Assembly: GCF_025567415.1 (NCBI RefSeq)
Contig: NZ_JAOQJV010000002.1
Location: 207,751 to 271,750 of the forward strand
DNA length: 64,000 bases
Direction of reading: 5' to 3'
From: Claveliimonas ammoniilytica
GTDB lineage: Bacteria > Bacillota > Clostridia > Lachnospirales > Lachnospiraceae
Shown here piece by piece: positions 8,361-16,887 of this stretch. Every line of letters begins with the position of its first letter. Position 1 is the stretch's first letter. The position numbers and the translations under genes were made by a program. Below the pieces are notes generated by a model, which was given only the letters and a program-made list of their open reading frames with translations, searched no databases and was not told the origin of the DNA.

Positions 8361-9851
8361 ATGGAACAGAAACAAGAAAAATTTAGTACCATAGGGTATA
8401 TAGCTGCTGCTCTGGGTATGTGTATTGGAACTGGTAATGTGTGGCGCTTTCCTCGAATCTGTGCGGCGAATGGAGGCGGAGCTTTTATTCTGGCCTGGAC
8501 AATTGCGATGCTGGTTTTTGCTGTTCCGCTTCTGTCGACGGAAATGGCGATCGGTAAAAAGGCGAGACTTGGATGTATTGGATCTTTTCGTGATTTCGGC
8601 GGAAAGAAATATACATGGATGGGATTTTTTGTGGTTGCGGTTTGTTTCTTCCTTATGAGCTATTATTGTGTGCTTCAGGGATACTGCCTTAAATATGCTG
8701 TGAAGTCCGTTGCTTCATTTGAGACGAATCTGACAACAGATACTACGGCGGCGATCTGGACCTCGTTTACAGATTCGCCGGCACAGGTGATTTTCTTTCA
8801 TGCGATCGGATTTGCGTTAGCTTGTTTTATTGTGTATCAAGGGATCGCAGGTGGAATTGAAAAGTTCTGTAAAGTTGCGATCCCGGCATTGTTTGCGATT
8901 CTTGTTGGGTTGTCAATCTATGCAGTGACATTAAAGGGCGCAGATCAGGGGCTTCAGTATTTGTTTACGATTAAGAAAGAGTATATTCTGAGTCCGAATA
9001 CCTGGATTCAGGCATTTATTCAGGCTGCGTGGAGTACCGGAGCGGGATGGGGCTTTATTATTACATATTCTAATTATGTAGGAGAAGATGAAGATGTCCC
9101 GACCAGCTGTCTGATCATGGGGCTTGGCGATAACCTCGGAGCAATTCTTTCCGGACTTGTTGTGATTCCGGCAATCTGTGCACTTTCTGCAACACCGGAA
9201 GCGGCAGCGGAAGCATTGAGCCAGGGCAATTTCGGACTTACATTCATTTACATCTATCAGTTGTTTACAACGATTCCTGGTGGAAGATTTATTTCGTTTA
9301 TTTTCTTCGGACTGCTTGCGATCGCAGCGATTACTTCGCTTTTCTCAATGATCGAAGTTGGAGTAAAGTGTGTGGTAGATATGGGCGTTGGTCGTAAGAA
9401 AGCTGTTGTAGGTGTTTGCTTCGCAGGTTTCGTGGCAGGATGCTTCTCGGCATGGTCTCTGAATAATATTGATAATCAAGACTGGGTATGGGGAATTGGA
9501 CTTCTCGTCAGCGGAGCTTTTATAGCAATTCTTGCAATCAAGTATGGCGTAGAGAAGATAAGAACAGAAGAAGTCAATGCGAAGGGTGCAGAGATTCGCC
9601 TTCCGAAATGGTACTTTAATACATGCATGTATATCATGCCTGTATTGGTAGTGGTTATGGTTGGCTACTGGCTGCTTCAGACAAAGGAATGGTTCCCGGA
9701 TACATGGCTGAATCCATTTATCATTCAGGATAATACAGGAACTGTACTGTTGCAGTTTGGTGTGGTGATTGTTGTTGGTATTGCGCTTGGCAAGTTCTTC
9801 AACCGCAAAACAGCAAAAGGTCGGATAACAAAAGAAGAGAACTGCAGGTAG
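8361..9851 (+). CDS. sodium:neurotransmitter symporter (NSS) family transporter
   Basis: 496 residues with about 11-12 membrane helices in the LeuT fold. The signature is at the N terminus: GYIAAALGMCIGTGNVWRFP followed by NGGGAFILAW, the unwound TM1 that binds sodium and substrate. Bacterial members import amino acids with Na+. The ATG at 8361 is preferred over 8337 because GGGGG lies 7 nt upstream while the earlier codon has no ribosome site. A 37-residue membrane peptide follows at once, as in MetP-MetS transporters, which favours a neutral amino-acid substrate (Met, Ala or similar). Substrate is not readable from sequence. Confidence 0.9.
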   Translation: MEQKQEKFSTIGYIAAALGMCIGTGNVWRFPRICAANGGGAFILAWTIAMLVFAVPLLSTEMAIGKKARLGCIGSFRDFGGKKYTWMGFFVVAVCFFLMSYYCVLQGYCLKYAVKSVASFETNLTTDTTAAIWTSFTDSPAQVIFFHAIGFALACFIVYQGIAGGIEKFCKVAIPALFAILVGLSIYAVTLKGADQGLQYLFTIKKEYILSPNTWIQAFIQAAWSTGAGWGFIITYSNYVGEDEDVPTSCLIMGLGDNLGAILSGLVVIPAICALSATPEAAAEALSQGNFGLTFIYIYQLFTTIPGGRFISFIFFGLLAIAAITSLFSMIEVGVKCVVDMGVGRKKAVVGVCFAGFVAGCFSAWSLNNIDNQDWVWGIGLLVSGAFIAILAIKYGVEKIRTEEVNAKGAEIRLPKWYFNTCMYIMPVLVVVMVGYWLLQTKEWFPDTWLNPFIIQDNTGTVLLQFGVVIVVGIALGKFFNRKTAKGRITKEENCR

Positions 9852-9874
9852 AATTGTGAAAGAAGGTGTTCTTT

Positions 9875-9988
9875 ATGACGATGGATGCAATTATTATGAT
9901 GATAATTACACTGGTAGGTTACATTGGCAGTTTTAGCTATTTTATGATAAGGGTCTTTAAAAAAGAAAAAAGTAAAGCGGTGAGATAA
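9875..9988 (+). CDS. MetS-like small subunit of NSS transporter
   Basis: 37 residues (MTMDAIIMMIITLVGYIG... ending KKEKSKAVR): one membrane helix and a basic tail. It starts 23 nt after the symporter stop with AGAAGG before the ATG. Position, length and topology match the MetS small subunit needed for activity of MetP-type NSS transporters. The call rests on context plus length. Confidence 0.75.
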   Translation: MTMDAIIMMIITLVGYIGSFSYFMIRVFKKEKSKAVR

Positions 9989-10040
9989 ATATCCTCCCGG
10001 ATTGATGTTGGAATATACATTGATCTGGGAGGATATTTTT
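9987..10040 (+). terminator. terminator after the NSS transporter pair
   Basis: AAATATCCTCCC (9987-9998) pairs with GGGAGGATATTT (10027-10038), followed by T residues. It faces the convergent LysR gene. Confidence 0.8.
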
Positions 10041-10071
10041 ATGGAAATTTTGAGATATAAAAAGTGATCGG

Positions 10072-10944
10072 TTAATCATCCAGAAGAAAGTCTTTGGCGT
10101 ACTTTAGAAATATCTTGGTAGCTGGCGATAAGGCATCCTGGGATGTGAATGCCAGTCCGAGTTGCCTGTAAACTCTCGGTACTAACGGCCGTACGGCAAA
10201 ATTTCCGACCTGCCCGCGGAGCAGAAGGCCCGGTAGTATCGTCATTCCTAATTCGTGTTCTACCATTGAAATGGAACTGAATTCGTTGATGGTGACATAG
10301 CGGATATCTGGTTTGATCTTATATTGCTTTAAAATGCGATGAACGTCATTGCCTGGCGTGTAGTCGGTGACGACGAACGGAGCGTCCTGAAACCATTCCA
10401 GAGGGATTTTCCCCTGTTTGGCGAATTCGTGTGCGGAAGGAACTACAGCGTAAAGTTCGTCATCCATGACCGGCAGGAACTGATAACGCTGATTCTTCTG
10501 GTAACTGATGAATCCGATGTCGACCCGTCGGTTTTCAATCCACTCTGCCAGATCGCCCTCGGTTCCTTCGATGATTTTGAAACGGATATCGGGATAACTT
10601 TTTTGAAATTCGCGGATAATCTTAGGAATCCAGTGAATCGAACAGCTGAGATATGTGCCGATGCGGATCGTGCCGACCTGTGCACCTTTCAGTGAAGCAA
10701 TTTCCTGGTTGATTTCCTCATCGGCGTTCAGAAGATTCCGGATGGCAGGAATTAATGCTTTTGCTTCTTTGGTCAATGTGACGCCGTGATTATCCTTTAT
10801 AAATAGAGAGAAGCCAACTTCTTTTTCGAGTGCTTTCATCATCTGGGTAATACCGGACTGTGTGTAGCCCAGCTCTTCGCCTACGCGGGTAAAGCTGCCG
10901 TAGTCATCTGCGGCAAGCATGACTTTCCATCTTTTTGTATCCAT
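10072..10944 (-). CDS. LysR family transcriptional regulator
   Basis: 290 residues. N-terminal winged helix-turn-helix (about residues 1-60: GSFTRVGEELGYTQSGITQMMKALE), then a periplasmic-binding-like effector domain (about 90-290: GTIRIGTYLSCSIHWIPKII, VDIGFIS, ELGMTILPGLL). Full family length. Convergent with the symporter pair and the nearest regulator to it, so control of that transporter is possible but not shown; LysR proteins more often control divergent genes, and here the divergent side holds only the structured repeat and the S10 operon. GAAGGAAG precedes the ATG. Confidence 0.9.
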   Translation of the reverse strand: MDTKRWKVMLAADDYGSFTRVGEELGYTQSGITQMMKALEKEVGFSLFIKDNHGVTLTKEAKALIPAIRNLLNADEEINQEIASLKGAQVGTIRIGTYLSCSIHWIPKIIREFQKSYPDIRFKIIEGTEGDLAEWIENRRVDIGFISYQKNQRYQFLPVMDDELYAVVPSAHEFAKQGKIPLEWFQDAPFVVTDYTPGNDVHRILKQYKIKPDIRYVTINEFSSISMVEHELGMTILPGLLLRGQVGNFAVRPLVPRVYRQLGLAFTSQDALSPATKIFLKYAKDFLLDD

Positions 10945-10981
10945 GTAACTTCCTTCTTTCCTATTATAATAGATGTATGAT

Positions 10982-11151
10982 ATGATGCCAGGGTCAAAAG
11001 GTCTAAATCCACATGAGCTCGCTCATAAGTGGATGAAAGACCTTGGGACCCGCCCCAATATGAGCCTAAAAGTGGGATGCTAATCCCACGATATGCGAAT
11101 AATTGGGAGGATTGTGGGAGTGCATAGCACGGAACAATCCGCAGGCATCAT
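10982..11151. repeat. structured intergenic repeat with GATGCC/GGCATC ends
   Basis: A 170-bp element bounded by ATGATGCC (10982-10989) and GGCATCAT (11144-11151), perfect inverted ends. Inside are a hairpin AAATCCACATGAGC / GCTCATAAGTGGAT, a tight GTGGGAT-GCTA-ATCCCAC hairpin, and no reading frame. A 37-bp version with the same ends is found after tyrS (50441-50477). Elements of this look recur between genes of Lachnospiraceae, to my recollection; origin and role are not established. Confidence 0.65.
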
Positions 11152-11179
11152 AGTTGGGGGGTGCCCCTCCAACTATGAT
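11147..11179. terminator. hairpin adjoining the repeat, terminator-like
   Basis: ATCATAGTTGGGGGG pairs with CCCTCCAACTATGAT (one G-T pair) around TGC. It overlaps the right end of the repeat. No long T tract follows on either strand, so termination is uncertain. Confidence 0.45.
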
Positions 11180-11367
11180 GGTAAAAGAAGAATCCTTGAC
11201 CATAACGTTTCCTTATATATAATATGATATAATATAATGGCACAACGGTCAATGGCAATAGAAAGGGATATTTCTGGATAACGGGTATGGTTTTTTGAGT
11301 GCGAAAAGTGTAAAAATACCGGACTCGGGATTGTATGTAAAAAAGTACAATAAAAACAAAAAAAACC

Positions 11368-11396
11368 TTGCAAATATAAAAGATATCCGATATACT
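11368..11396 (+). promoter_or_regulatory. promoter of the S10 ribosomal operon
   Basis: TTGCAA (11368-11373), exactly 17 bp, TATACT (11391-11396). Transcription would start near 11403, leaving a leader of about 225 nt before rpsJ. Confidence 0.75.
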
Positions 11397-11402
11397 GAAA
11401 AA

Positions 11403-11629
11403 GCTGTGACATTGATAGCTGTGAAGCGCGAGGTTGCCGTCTGAAAATGACGGGTTTTCCGTGGAGCGAATGTCAAGTTAGGAAACTGGCGACAAGTCAC
11501 TGTACGAAACTATAACGGCCACTGAGATGTGGTAACAACGTGTGAGTTTCTCACGACACACACGGGAGAGTGTACAGTCACCGCTTGTCGTACTGAAGTT
11601 AAAAGTACGAAAAGGAGGCGACTTTTTTT
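11403..11629 (+). promoter_or_regulatory. structured leader of the S10 operon
   Basis: About 225 nt. First domain: GACATT (from about 11408) pairs with AATGTC near 11468, enclosing GCCGTC/GACGGG. Second domain: CGACAAG and ACTGTAC (11489-11505 region) pair with GTACAGT and CTTGTCG (11570-11590 region), enclosing a GTGAG-TTT-CTCAC hairpin. Such leaders usually allow feedback by an operon-encoded ribosomal protein; L4 is the precedent for S10 operons, but the ligand here is inferred. Confidence 0.6.
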
Positions 11630-11947
11630 ATGGCAAGTCAAGTAATGAGAATCACTTTGAAAGCGTATGATCATCAGCTGGTTGATGCGTCCGCTAAGAA
11701 AATTATCGAAACTGTAAAGAAGAATGGAGCACAGGTGAGTGGACCGGTTCCGCTTCCAACTAAGAAGGAAGTTGTAACAATTCTGAGAGCCGTTCACAAA
11801 TACAAAGATTCCAGAGAACAGTTCGAGCAGAGAACTCATAAGAGACTGATTGATATCATCGCACCTACACAGAAAACTGTAGATGCACTGTCCAGACTGG
11901 AAATGCCGGCTGGTGTTTATATTGATATCAAAATGAAAAACAAATAA
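11630..11947 (+). CDS. rpsJ: ribosomal protein S10
   Basis: 105 residues, full length. S10 of the 30S head, also the NusB partner in antitermination. The recognisable stretch is ITLKAYDHQLVDASAKKI with GPVPLPTKKEVVTILR and SREQFEQRTHKRLIDI, the conserved loop and core. First gene of the S10-spc-alpha superoperon, preceded by AAGGAGG. A 65-nt gap with small hairpins (TCCTAA/TTAGGA and GAACAC/GTGTTC) separates it from rplC. Confidence 0.98.
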   Translation: MASQVMRITLKAYDHQLVDASAKKIIETVKKNGAQVSGPVPLPTKKEVVTILRAVHKYKDSREQFEQRTHKRLIDIIAPTQKTVDALSRLEMPAGVYIDIKMKNK

Positions 11948-12012
11948 GCAGTCCTAACATTTAGGATGAACACACATGTGGTGTTCCGCTGTAAATCAAG
12001 GAGGTAATTATA

Positions 12013-12696
12013 ATGAAGAAAGCTATTTTGGCTACGAAGGTCGGAATGACTCAGATCTTCAACGAAGACGGAGTACTGACTCCTGTAACAGTTCTTCAGG
12101 CTGGTCCTTGTGTAGTAACACAGATCAAGACTGTAGAGAATGATGGATACAGTGCAGTACAGGTTGGTTTTGTTGACAAGAAAGATAAGACAGTTAACAA
12201 AGACAAAAATGGTAAAAAAGAAATCGTTCATCGTCACGGTGTGACAAAGGCTGAGCAGGGACATTTTGCAAAAGCTGGTGTTACAAGCAAAAGATACGTG
12301 GCAGAGTTCAAATTTGAGAACGCTGATGAATATGCACTGGCTCAGGAAATCAAAGCTGATATCTTTGAGGCTGGCGACAAGATCGATGCAACTGCAATCT
12401 CTAAAGGTAAAGGATTCCAGGGCGCGATCAAGAGACACAATCAGCACAGAGGACCTATGACACATGGTTCTAAGTTCCACCGTCATGCTGGTTCCAACGG
12501 AGCTGCATCTGATCCGAGCAAGGTATTCAAAGGAAAGAAGATGCCAGGACAGATGGGTAACAAGAAGATCACAATCCAGAATCTTGAGGTTGTTCGCGTA
12601 GACGCTGAAAAGAACCTGCTTCTGGTTAAGGGGTCTGTACCGGGACCAAAGAAATCTTTAGTAACAATCAAAGAGACAGTAAAGTCTGGCAAGTAG
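12013..12696 (+). CDS. rplC: ribosomal protein L3
   Basis: 227 residues, slightly longer than the usual 205-215. L3 is an early 50S assembly protein lying near the peptidyl transferase centre. Conserved GVMTQIF-type start (KVGMTQIFNEDG), KGKGFQGAIKRHN and the GSKFHRHAGSNG loop. AAGGAGG precedes the ATG; 31 nt to rplD. Confidence 0.98.
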   Translation: MKKAILATKVGMTQIFNEDGVLTPVTVLQAGPCVVTQIKTVENDGYSAVQVGFVDKKDKTVNKDKNGKKEIVHRHGVTKAEQGHFAKAGVTSKRYVAEFKFENADEYALAQEIKADIFEAGDKIDATAISKGKGFQGAIKRHNQHRGPMTHGSKFHRHAGSNGAASDPSKVFKGKKMPGQMGNKKITIQNLEVVRVDAEKNLLLVKGSVPGPKKSLVTIKETVKSGK

Positions 12697-12727
12697 GCTT
12701 TAACTAAGGAAAGGAGGAACGCTAGAG

Positions 12728-13348
12728 ATGGCAAACGTAGCAGTTTACAATATCGAAGGTAAAGAAGTTGGTACAATGGAACTGAACGATGCTGTATTTG
12801 GTGTAGAAGTTAATGAGCACTTAGTACACATGGCAGTTGTTAACCAGCTTGCAAATAAACGTCAGGGTACACAGAAAGCTAAAACACGTTCTGAAGTATC
12901 TGGTGGCGGAAGAAAACCATGGAGACAGAAAGGAACAGGTCATGCAAGACAGGGTTCTACAAGATCTCCACAGTGGACAGGCGGCGGAGTAGTATTCGCA
13001 CCGACTCCAAGAGATTATTCATTCAAGATGAATAAGAAAGAGAAGAGAGCTGCTCTGAAATCTGCGCTTACAGCAAAGGTTGAAGAGAACAAGTTCATCG
13101 TTATCGATGAGATCGCACTTAGCGAGATCAAGACAAAGAGCATTGCTAACATGCTGAAAGGCTTAGATGTAAGCAAGGCACTGGTTGTTCTTGAAGATGG
13201 TAATGTAAATGCAGAGATCTCTGCTAGAAACATTGCTGATGTTAAGACAGCTAAGACAAATACAATCAACGTATTTGACGTTCTGAAATATAACACAGTA
13301 GTAGCTACTAAGGCTGCTGTACAGGCAATTGAGGAGGTGTACGCATAA
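12728..13348 (+). CDS. rplD: ribosomal protein L4
   Basis: 206 residues. L4 binds 23S domain I and lines the exit tunnel; in several bacteria it also represses its own S10 operon through the leader. The long basic loop KAKTRSEVSGGGRKPWRQKG and GRARQGSTRSP-type motif (ARQGSTRSPQWTGGGVVF) are clear. Its stop overlaps the rplW start (TAATG), so the two are translationally coupled. Confidence 0.98.
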   Translation: MANVAVYNIEGKEVGTMELNDAVFGVEVNEHLVHMAVVNQLANKRQGTQKAKTRSEVSGGGRKPWRQKGTGHARQGSTRSPQWTGGGVVFAPTPRDYSFKMNKKEKRAALKSALTAKVEENKFIVIDEIALSEIKTKSIANMLKGLDVSKALVVLEDGNVNAEISARNIADVKTAKTNTINVFDVLKYNTVVATKAAVQAIEEVYA

Positions 13349-13653
13349 TGGCAAACATTCAGTATTATGATGTAATCCTTAAACCGGTAGTAACTGAGAA
13401 GAGCATGGAGCTGATGGGTGAGAAGAAATATACATTTCTGGTACACACAGAGGCAACAAAGTCTCAGGTAAAAGAAGCTGTAGAGAAAATGTTCGCAGGA
13501 ACAAAAGTAAAGAGCGTTAACACCATGAACCTTGACGGAAAACAGAAGAGAGTACGTGGAACATGGAAGTTCGGTAAGACAGCTAAGACTAAGAAAGCAA
13601 TCGTTCAGCTGACAGATGACAGCGCAGATATCGAGATTTTCGAGGGACTGTAA
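13348..13653 (+). CDS. rplW: ribosomal protein L23
   Basis: 101 residues. L23 lies at the exit tunnel and is the docking point for trigger factor and SRP. DVILKPVVTEKSM at the N terminus and the basic loop KQKRVRGTWKFGKT are typical. Overlaps rplD by one base; 68 nt to rplB. Confidence 0.98.
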   Translation: MANIQYYDVILKPVVTEKSMELMGEKKYTFLVHTEATKSQVKEAVEKMFAGTKVKSVNTMNLDGKQKRVRGTWKFGKTAKTKKAIVQLTDDSADIEIFEGL

Positions 13654-13721
13654 GAACGAAACTGAGTATACGGTGCAATTCCGTGAGATGAATAATTAGT
13701 AATTCGAAAGGAGAAGTAATC

Positions 13722-14564
13722 ATGGGAATTAAGACATATAACCCATATACGCCTTCCAGAAGACAGATGACTGGATCTGATTTTTCGGAGATCACAAAGA
13801 AGACTCCTGAGAAATCTCTGCTGGATTCTAAGAGCAGACAGGCAGGACGTAACAACCAGGGTAAAATCACAGTTAGACACCGCGGAGGCGGAGCTAAGAA
13901 GAAATACAGAATCATCGACTTCAAGAGAAGAAAAGATGGTATTCCGGCAACTGTAATCGGAATCGAGTACGATCCGAACAGAACAGCTAATATCGCACTG
14001 ATCTGCTACGCAGATGGTGAAAAAGCATATATCCTTGCACCAGCTGGACTTACAGATGGTATGAAGGTAATGAATGGACCTGAAGCAGAGGTTAGAGTAG
14101 GTAACTGCCTTCCTCTTTCAGAAATTCCGGTAGGTACACAGATCCACAACATCGAGCTGTACCCTGGAAAAGGTGGTCAGCTTGTTCGTTCCGCTGGTAA
14201 CAGCGCGCAGCTGATGGCTAAAGAAGGCAAATACGCAACACTTCGTCTTCCATCAGGAGAGATGAGAATGGTTCCGATCGTTTGCCGTGCTTCTATCGGT
14301 GTGGTTGGTAATGGAGACCACAGCCTGATCAACATTGGTAAAGCAGGACGTAAGCGTCACATGGGTATCAGACCTACAGTACGTGGTTCTGTTATGAACC
14401 CTAACGACCATCCGCACGGTGGTGGTGAAGGTAAGGCTGGAATCGGACGTCCAGGTCCGTGTACTCCTTGGGGTAAACCGGCACTCGGCCTGAAGACCCG
14501 CAAGAAGAACAAGCAGTCTAACAAGCTGATCGTAAGAAGACGTGATGGTAAAGGTATTAAATAA
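13722..14564 (+). CDS. rplB: ribosomal protein L2
   Basis: 280 residues. L2 bridges the subunits and supports peptidyl transfer. It has the RHRGGGAKKKYRIIDFKR RNA-binding segment and the essential C-terminal histidine loop NPNDHPHGGGEGKAGIGRP. GAAAGGAG precedes the ATG; 23 nt to rpsS. Confidence 0.98.
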   Translation: MGIKTYNPYTPSRRQMTGSDFSEITKKTPEKSLLDSKSRQAGRNNQGKITVRHRGGGAKKKYRIIDFKRRKDGIPATVIGIEYDPNRTANIALICYADGEKAYILAPAGLTDGMKVMNGPEAEVRVGNCLPLSEIPVGTQIHNIELYPGKGGQLVRSAGNSAQLMAKEGKYATLRLPSGEMRMVPIVCRASIGVVGNGDHSLINIGKAGRKRHMGIRPTVRGSVMNPNDHPHGGGEGKAGIGRPGPCTPWGKPALGLKTRKKNKQSNKLIVRRRDGKGIK

Positions 14565-14587
14565 TAGATTCGCAAGGAGGTAGAACC

Positions 14588-14869
14588 ATGGCTCGTTCAC
14601 TTAAAAAAGGACCATTCGCAGACGCTAGTCTGCTTAAGAAGATTGATGCTATGAACGCATCTGGCGACAAGTCAGTTATCAAGACCTGGTCTCGTCGTTC
14701 TACAATCTTCCCAAGCATGGTTGGACATACAATCGCCGTTCATGACGGAAGAAAACACGTACCGGTGTATGTGACAGAAGATATGGTTGGACACAAGCTT
14801 GGAGAGTTTGTTGCAACCAGAACATACAGAGGACACGGAAAAGACGAAAAGAAATCTAAAGTTAGATAA
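14588..14869 (+). CDS. rpsS: ribosomal protein S19
   Basis: 93 residues. S19 forms the 30S head with S13 near the A site. Start MARSLKKGPFAD and the core TWSRRSTIFPSMVGHTIAV with GEFVATRTYRGH are canonical. CAAGGAGG precedes the ATG; 29 nt to rplV. Confidence 0.98.
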   Translation: MARSLKKGPFADASLLKKIDAMNASGDKSVIKTWSRRSTIFPSMVGHTIAVHDGRKHVPVYVTEDMVGHKLGEFVATRTYRGHGKDEKKSKVR

Positions 14870-14898
14870 TTAACAGTATTTGAAAGGAGGGTTCATCC

Positions 14899-15285
14899 AT
14901 GGCTAAAGGACATAGATCCCAGATCAAGAGAGAAAGAAATGCTAACAAGGACACAAGACCTTCAGCAAAGTTATCTTACGCTAGAGTGTCAGTTCAGAAA
15001 GCATGCTTCGTATTGGATGCCATCAGAGGTAAGGATGTACAGACAGCACTTGGTATTTTAACTTACAATCCAAGATATGCTTCAAGCTTAATAAAGAAAT
15101 TATTAGAGTCAGCAATCGCAAACGCTGAGAACAACAACGGTATGAGCGCTGATAACCTTTACATTGCAGAAGCTTATGCAAATAAAGGACCAACAATGAA
15201 GAGAATCAGACCTAGAGCCCAGGGTAGAGCTTACAGAATCGAAAAGAGAATGAGCCACATTACACTGGTACTGGATGAAAGATAA
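14899..15285 (+). CDS. rplV: ribosomal protein L22
   Basis: 128 residues. L22 contacts all 23S domains and its hairpin narrows the exit tunnel (macrolide sensitivity site). The hairpin is visible as KGPTMKRIRPRAQGRAYRI. Compared with many L22 proteins the N terminus is about 15 residues longer and basic (AKGHRSQIKRERNANKDTR), a clostridial trait. 11 nt to rpsC. Confidence 0.97.
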   Translation: MAKGHRSQIKRERNANKDTRPSAKLSYARVSVQKACFVLDAIRGKDVQTALGILTYNPRYASSLIKKLLESAIANAENNNGMSADNLYIAEAYANKGPTMKRIRPRAQGRAYRIEKRMSHITLVLDER

Positions 15286-15296
15286 GGAGGGCAATC

Positions 15297-15950
15297 ATGG
15301 GACAGAAAGTTAATCCTCATGGCTTAAGAGTCGGTGTTATCAAGGATTGGGACTCTAAGTGGTATGCTGAGAAGGAATTCGCAGATTACCTTGTAGAAGA
15401 CCATGAAATCAGAACATTTCTTAAGAAGAAATTATATAGCGCTGGTGTTTCTAAGATTGAGATCGAAAGAGCATCTGACCGCATCAAGATCAGCATTTAC
15501 ACTGCTAAACCGGGCGTAGTTATCGGTAAGGGCGGTTCTGAGATCGAAAAAGTAAAAGCTGAACTTGCTAACTACACAGACAAGAAGTTAATTGTAGATA
15601 TCAAAGAAGTTAAGAGACCTGACAAAGACGCTCAGCTCGTAGCTGAGAACATTGCACTGCAGCTGGAGAATCGTATTTCGTTCAGACGTGCTATGAAGTC
15701 TTGCATGTCCAGAACAATGAAGTCCGGAGCACTTGGTGTGAAGACATCTGTTTCAGGACGTCTGGGTGGAGCTGATATGGCTCGTACAGAGTTCTACAGT
15801 GAGGGAACAATCCCGCTTCAGACACTGAGAGCAGACATTGACTACGGATTCGCTGAGGCCAATACAACTTACGGAAAAGTTGGTGTTAAGGTATGGATTT
15901 ACAAAGGCGAAGTTCTTCCGGAAAAAACAGCTAAGGAAGGAGATAGATAA
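15297..15950 (+). CDS. rpsC: ribosomal protein S3
   Basis: 217 residues. S3 sits at the mRNA entry channel. A KH domain with GKGGSEIEKVK (about residues 77-90) and the C-terminal S3 domain (SGRLGGADMARTEFYSEG) are present. GGAGGG precedes the ATG; rplP begins 2 nt after the stop. Confidence 0.98.
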   Translation: MGQKVNPHGLRVGVIKDWDSKWYAEKEFADYLVEDHEIRTFLKKKLYSAGVSKIEIERASDRIKISIYTAKPGVVIGKGGSEIEKVKAELANYTDKKLIVDIKEVKRPDKDAQLVAENIALQLENRISFRRAMKSCMSRTMKSGALGVKTSVSGRLGGADMARTEFYSEGTIPLQTLRADIDYGFAEANTTYGKVGVKVWIYKGEVLPEKTAKEGDR

Positions 15951-15952
15951 TC

Positions 15953-16390
15953 ATGTTAATGCCAAAAAGAGTTAAACGTCGTAAACAGTTCCGTGGATCC
16001 ATGAAAGGAAAAGCTCTTCGTGGAAACACTCTTTCATATGGTGAATTTGGTATTGTTGCAACAGAACCTTGTTGGATCAGATCTAACCAGATCGAGGCTG
16101 CCCGTGTTGCTATGACTCGTTATATCAAGCGTGGTGGTAAAGTTTGGATTAAGATTTTCCCAGATAAACCAGTAACTACAAAACCAGCTGAAACACGTAT
16201 GGGTTCCGGTAAAGGTACCCTTGAGTACTGGGTAGCAGTTGTGAAGCCAGGCCGCGTAATGTTCGAGATCGCAGGCGTATCTGAGGAAGTTGCAAGAGAG
16301 GCACTTCGTCTTGCTACACACAAATTACCTTGTAAATGTAAAATCGTTTCTCGCGCAGACTTAGAAGGCGGTGATAACAGTGAAAATTAA
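15953..16390 (+). CDS. rplP: ribosomal protein L16
   Basis: 145 residues. L16 positions A-site tRNA on the 50S subunit. MLMPKRVKRRKQFRGSMKGKA start and GSGKGTLEYWVAVVKPGRVMFEIAG core are diagnostic. An ATG two codons in (15959) is an alternative start; the first matches family length. The end overlaps the rpmC start by 11 nt. Confidence 0.97.
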   Translation: MLMPKRVKRRKQFRGSMKGKALRGNTLSYGEFGIVATEPCWIRSNQIEAARVAMTRYIKRGGKVWIKIFPDKPVTTKPAETRMGSGKGTLEYWVAVVKPGRVMFEIAGVSEEVAREALRLATHKLPCKCKIVSRADLEGGDNSEN

Positions 16391-16583
16391 TGCATTTGTA
16401 GAAGATTTAAAGACAAAATCAGCTGCAGAGCTGAATGAAGAATTAGTAGCTGCTAAAAAGGAACTCTTTAACCTGAGATTCCAGAACGCAACAAACCAGT
16501 TAGACAATACCAGCAGAATCAAAGAAGTTAGAAAGAATATCGCAAGAATCCAGACTGTGATCACTGAGACACAGAGAGGTTAA
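16380..16583 (+). CDS. rpmC: ribosomal protein L29
   Basis: 67 residues from the GTG at 16380 (MKINAFVEDLKTKSAAEL). Another GTG at 16371 is in frame, but GAAGGCGG (16364-16371) would abut it, and the family normally starts with MK-type sequence. L29 is a two-helix protein beside L23 at the tunnel exit; LFNLRFQNATNQLDNTSRI is its conserved core. Overlaps the end of rplP by 11 nt, so coupled translation is likely. Confidence 0.95.
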   Translation: MKINAFVEDLKTKSAAELNEELVAAKKELFNLRFQNATNQLDNTSRIKEVRKNIARIQTVITETQRG

Positions 16584-16612
16584 TTAGCTTCTTAAAGAAA
16601 GGAGTAAATGTC

Positions 16613-16867
16613 GTGGAAAGAAATCTTAGAAAAACACGTGTAGGCAAAGTTGTCAGCAATAAGATGGATAAGACTATCGTAGTTGCTGTAGAAAATCATG
16701 TGAAACATCCACTTTACAACAAGATTGTAAAAAGAACTTATAAATTAAAAGCTCACGATGAAGAGAACACATGCAACATCGGAGATATTGTTAAAGTTAT
16801 GGAGACAAAGCCAATCTCTAAGGATAAGAGATGGAGACTTGTCGAAGTTATGGAAAAAGCGAAATAG
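16613..16867 (+). CDS. rpsQ: ribosomal protein S17
   Basis: 84 residues, GTG start (16613) with AAAGGAG upstream. S17 is a primary 16S binder with an OB fold. RVGKVVSNKMDKTIVV and GDIVKVMETKPISKDKRWRL are the family signatures. 20 nt to rplN. Confidence 0.97.
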   Translation: MERNLRKTRVGKVVSNKMDKTIVVAVENHVKHPLYNKIVKRTYKLKAHDEENTCNIGDIVKVMETKPISKDKRWRLVEVMEKAK

Positions 16868-16887
16868 TATAAGGAGGGAAACCTGCA

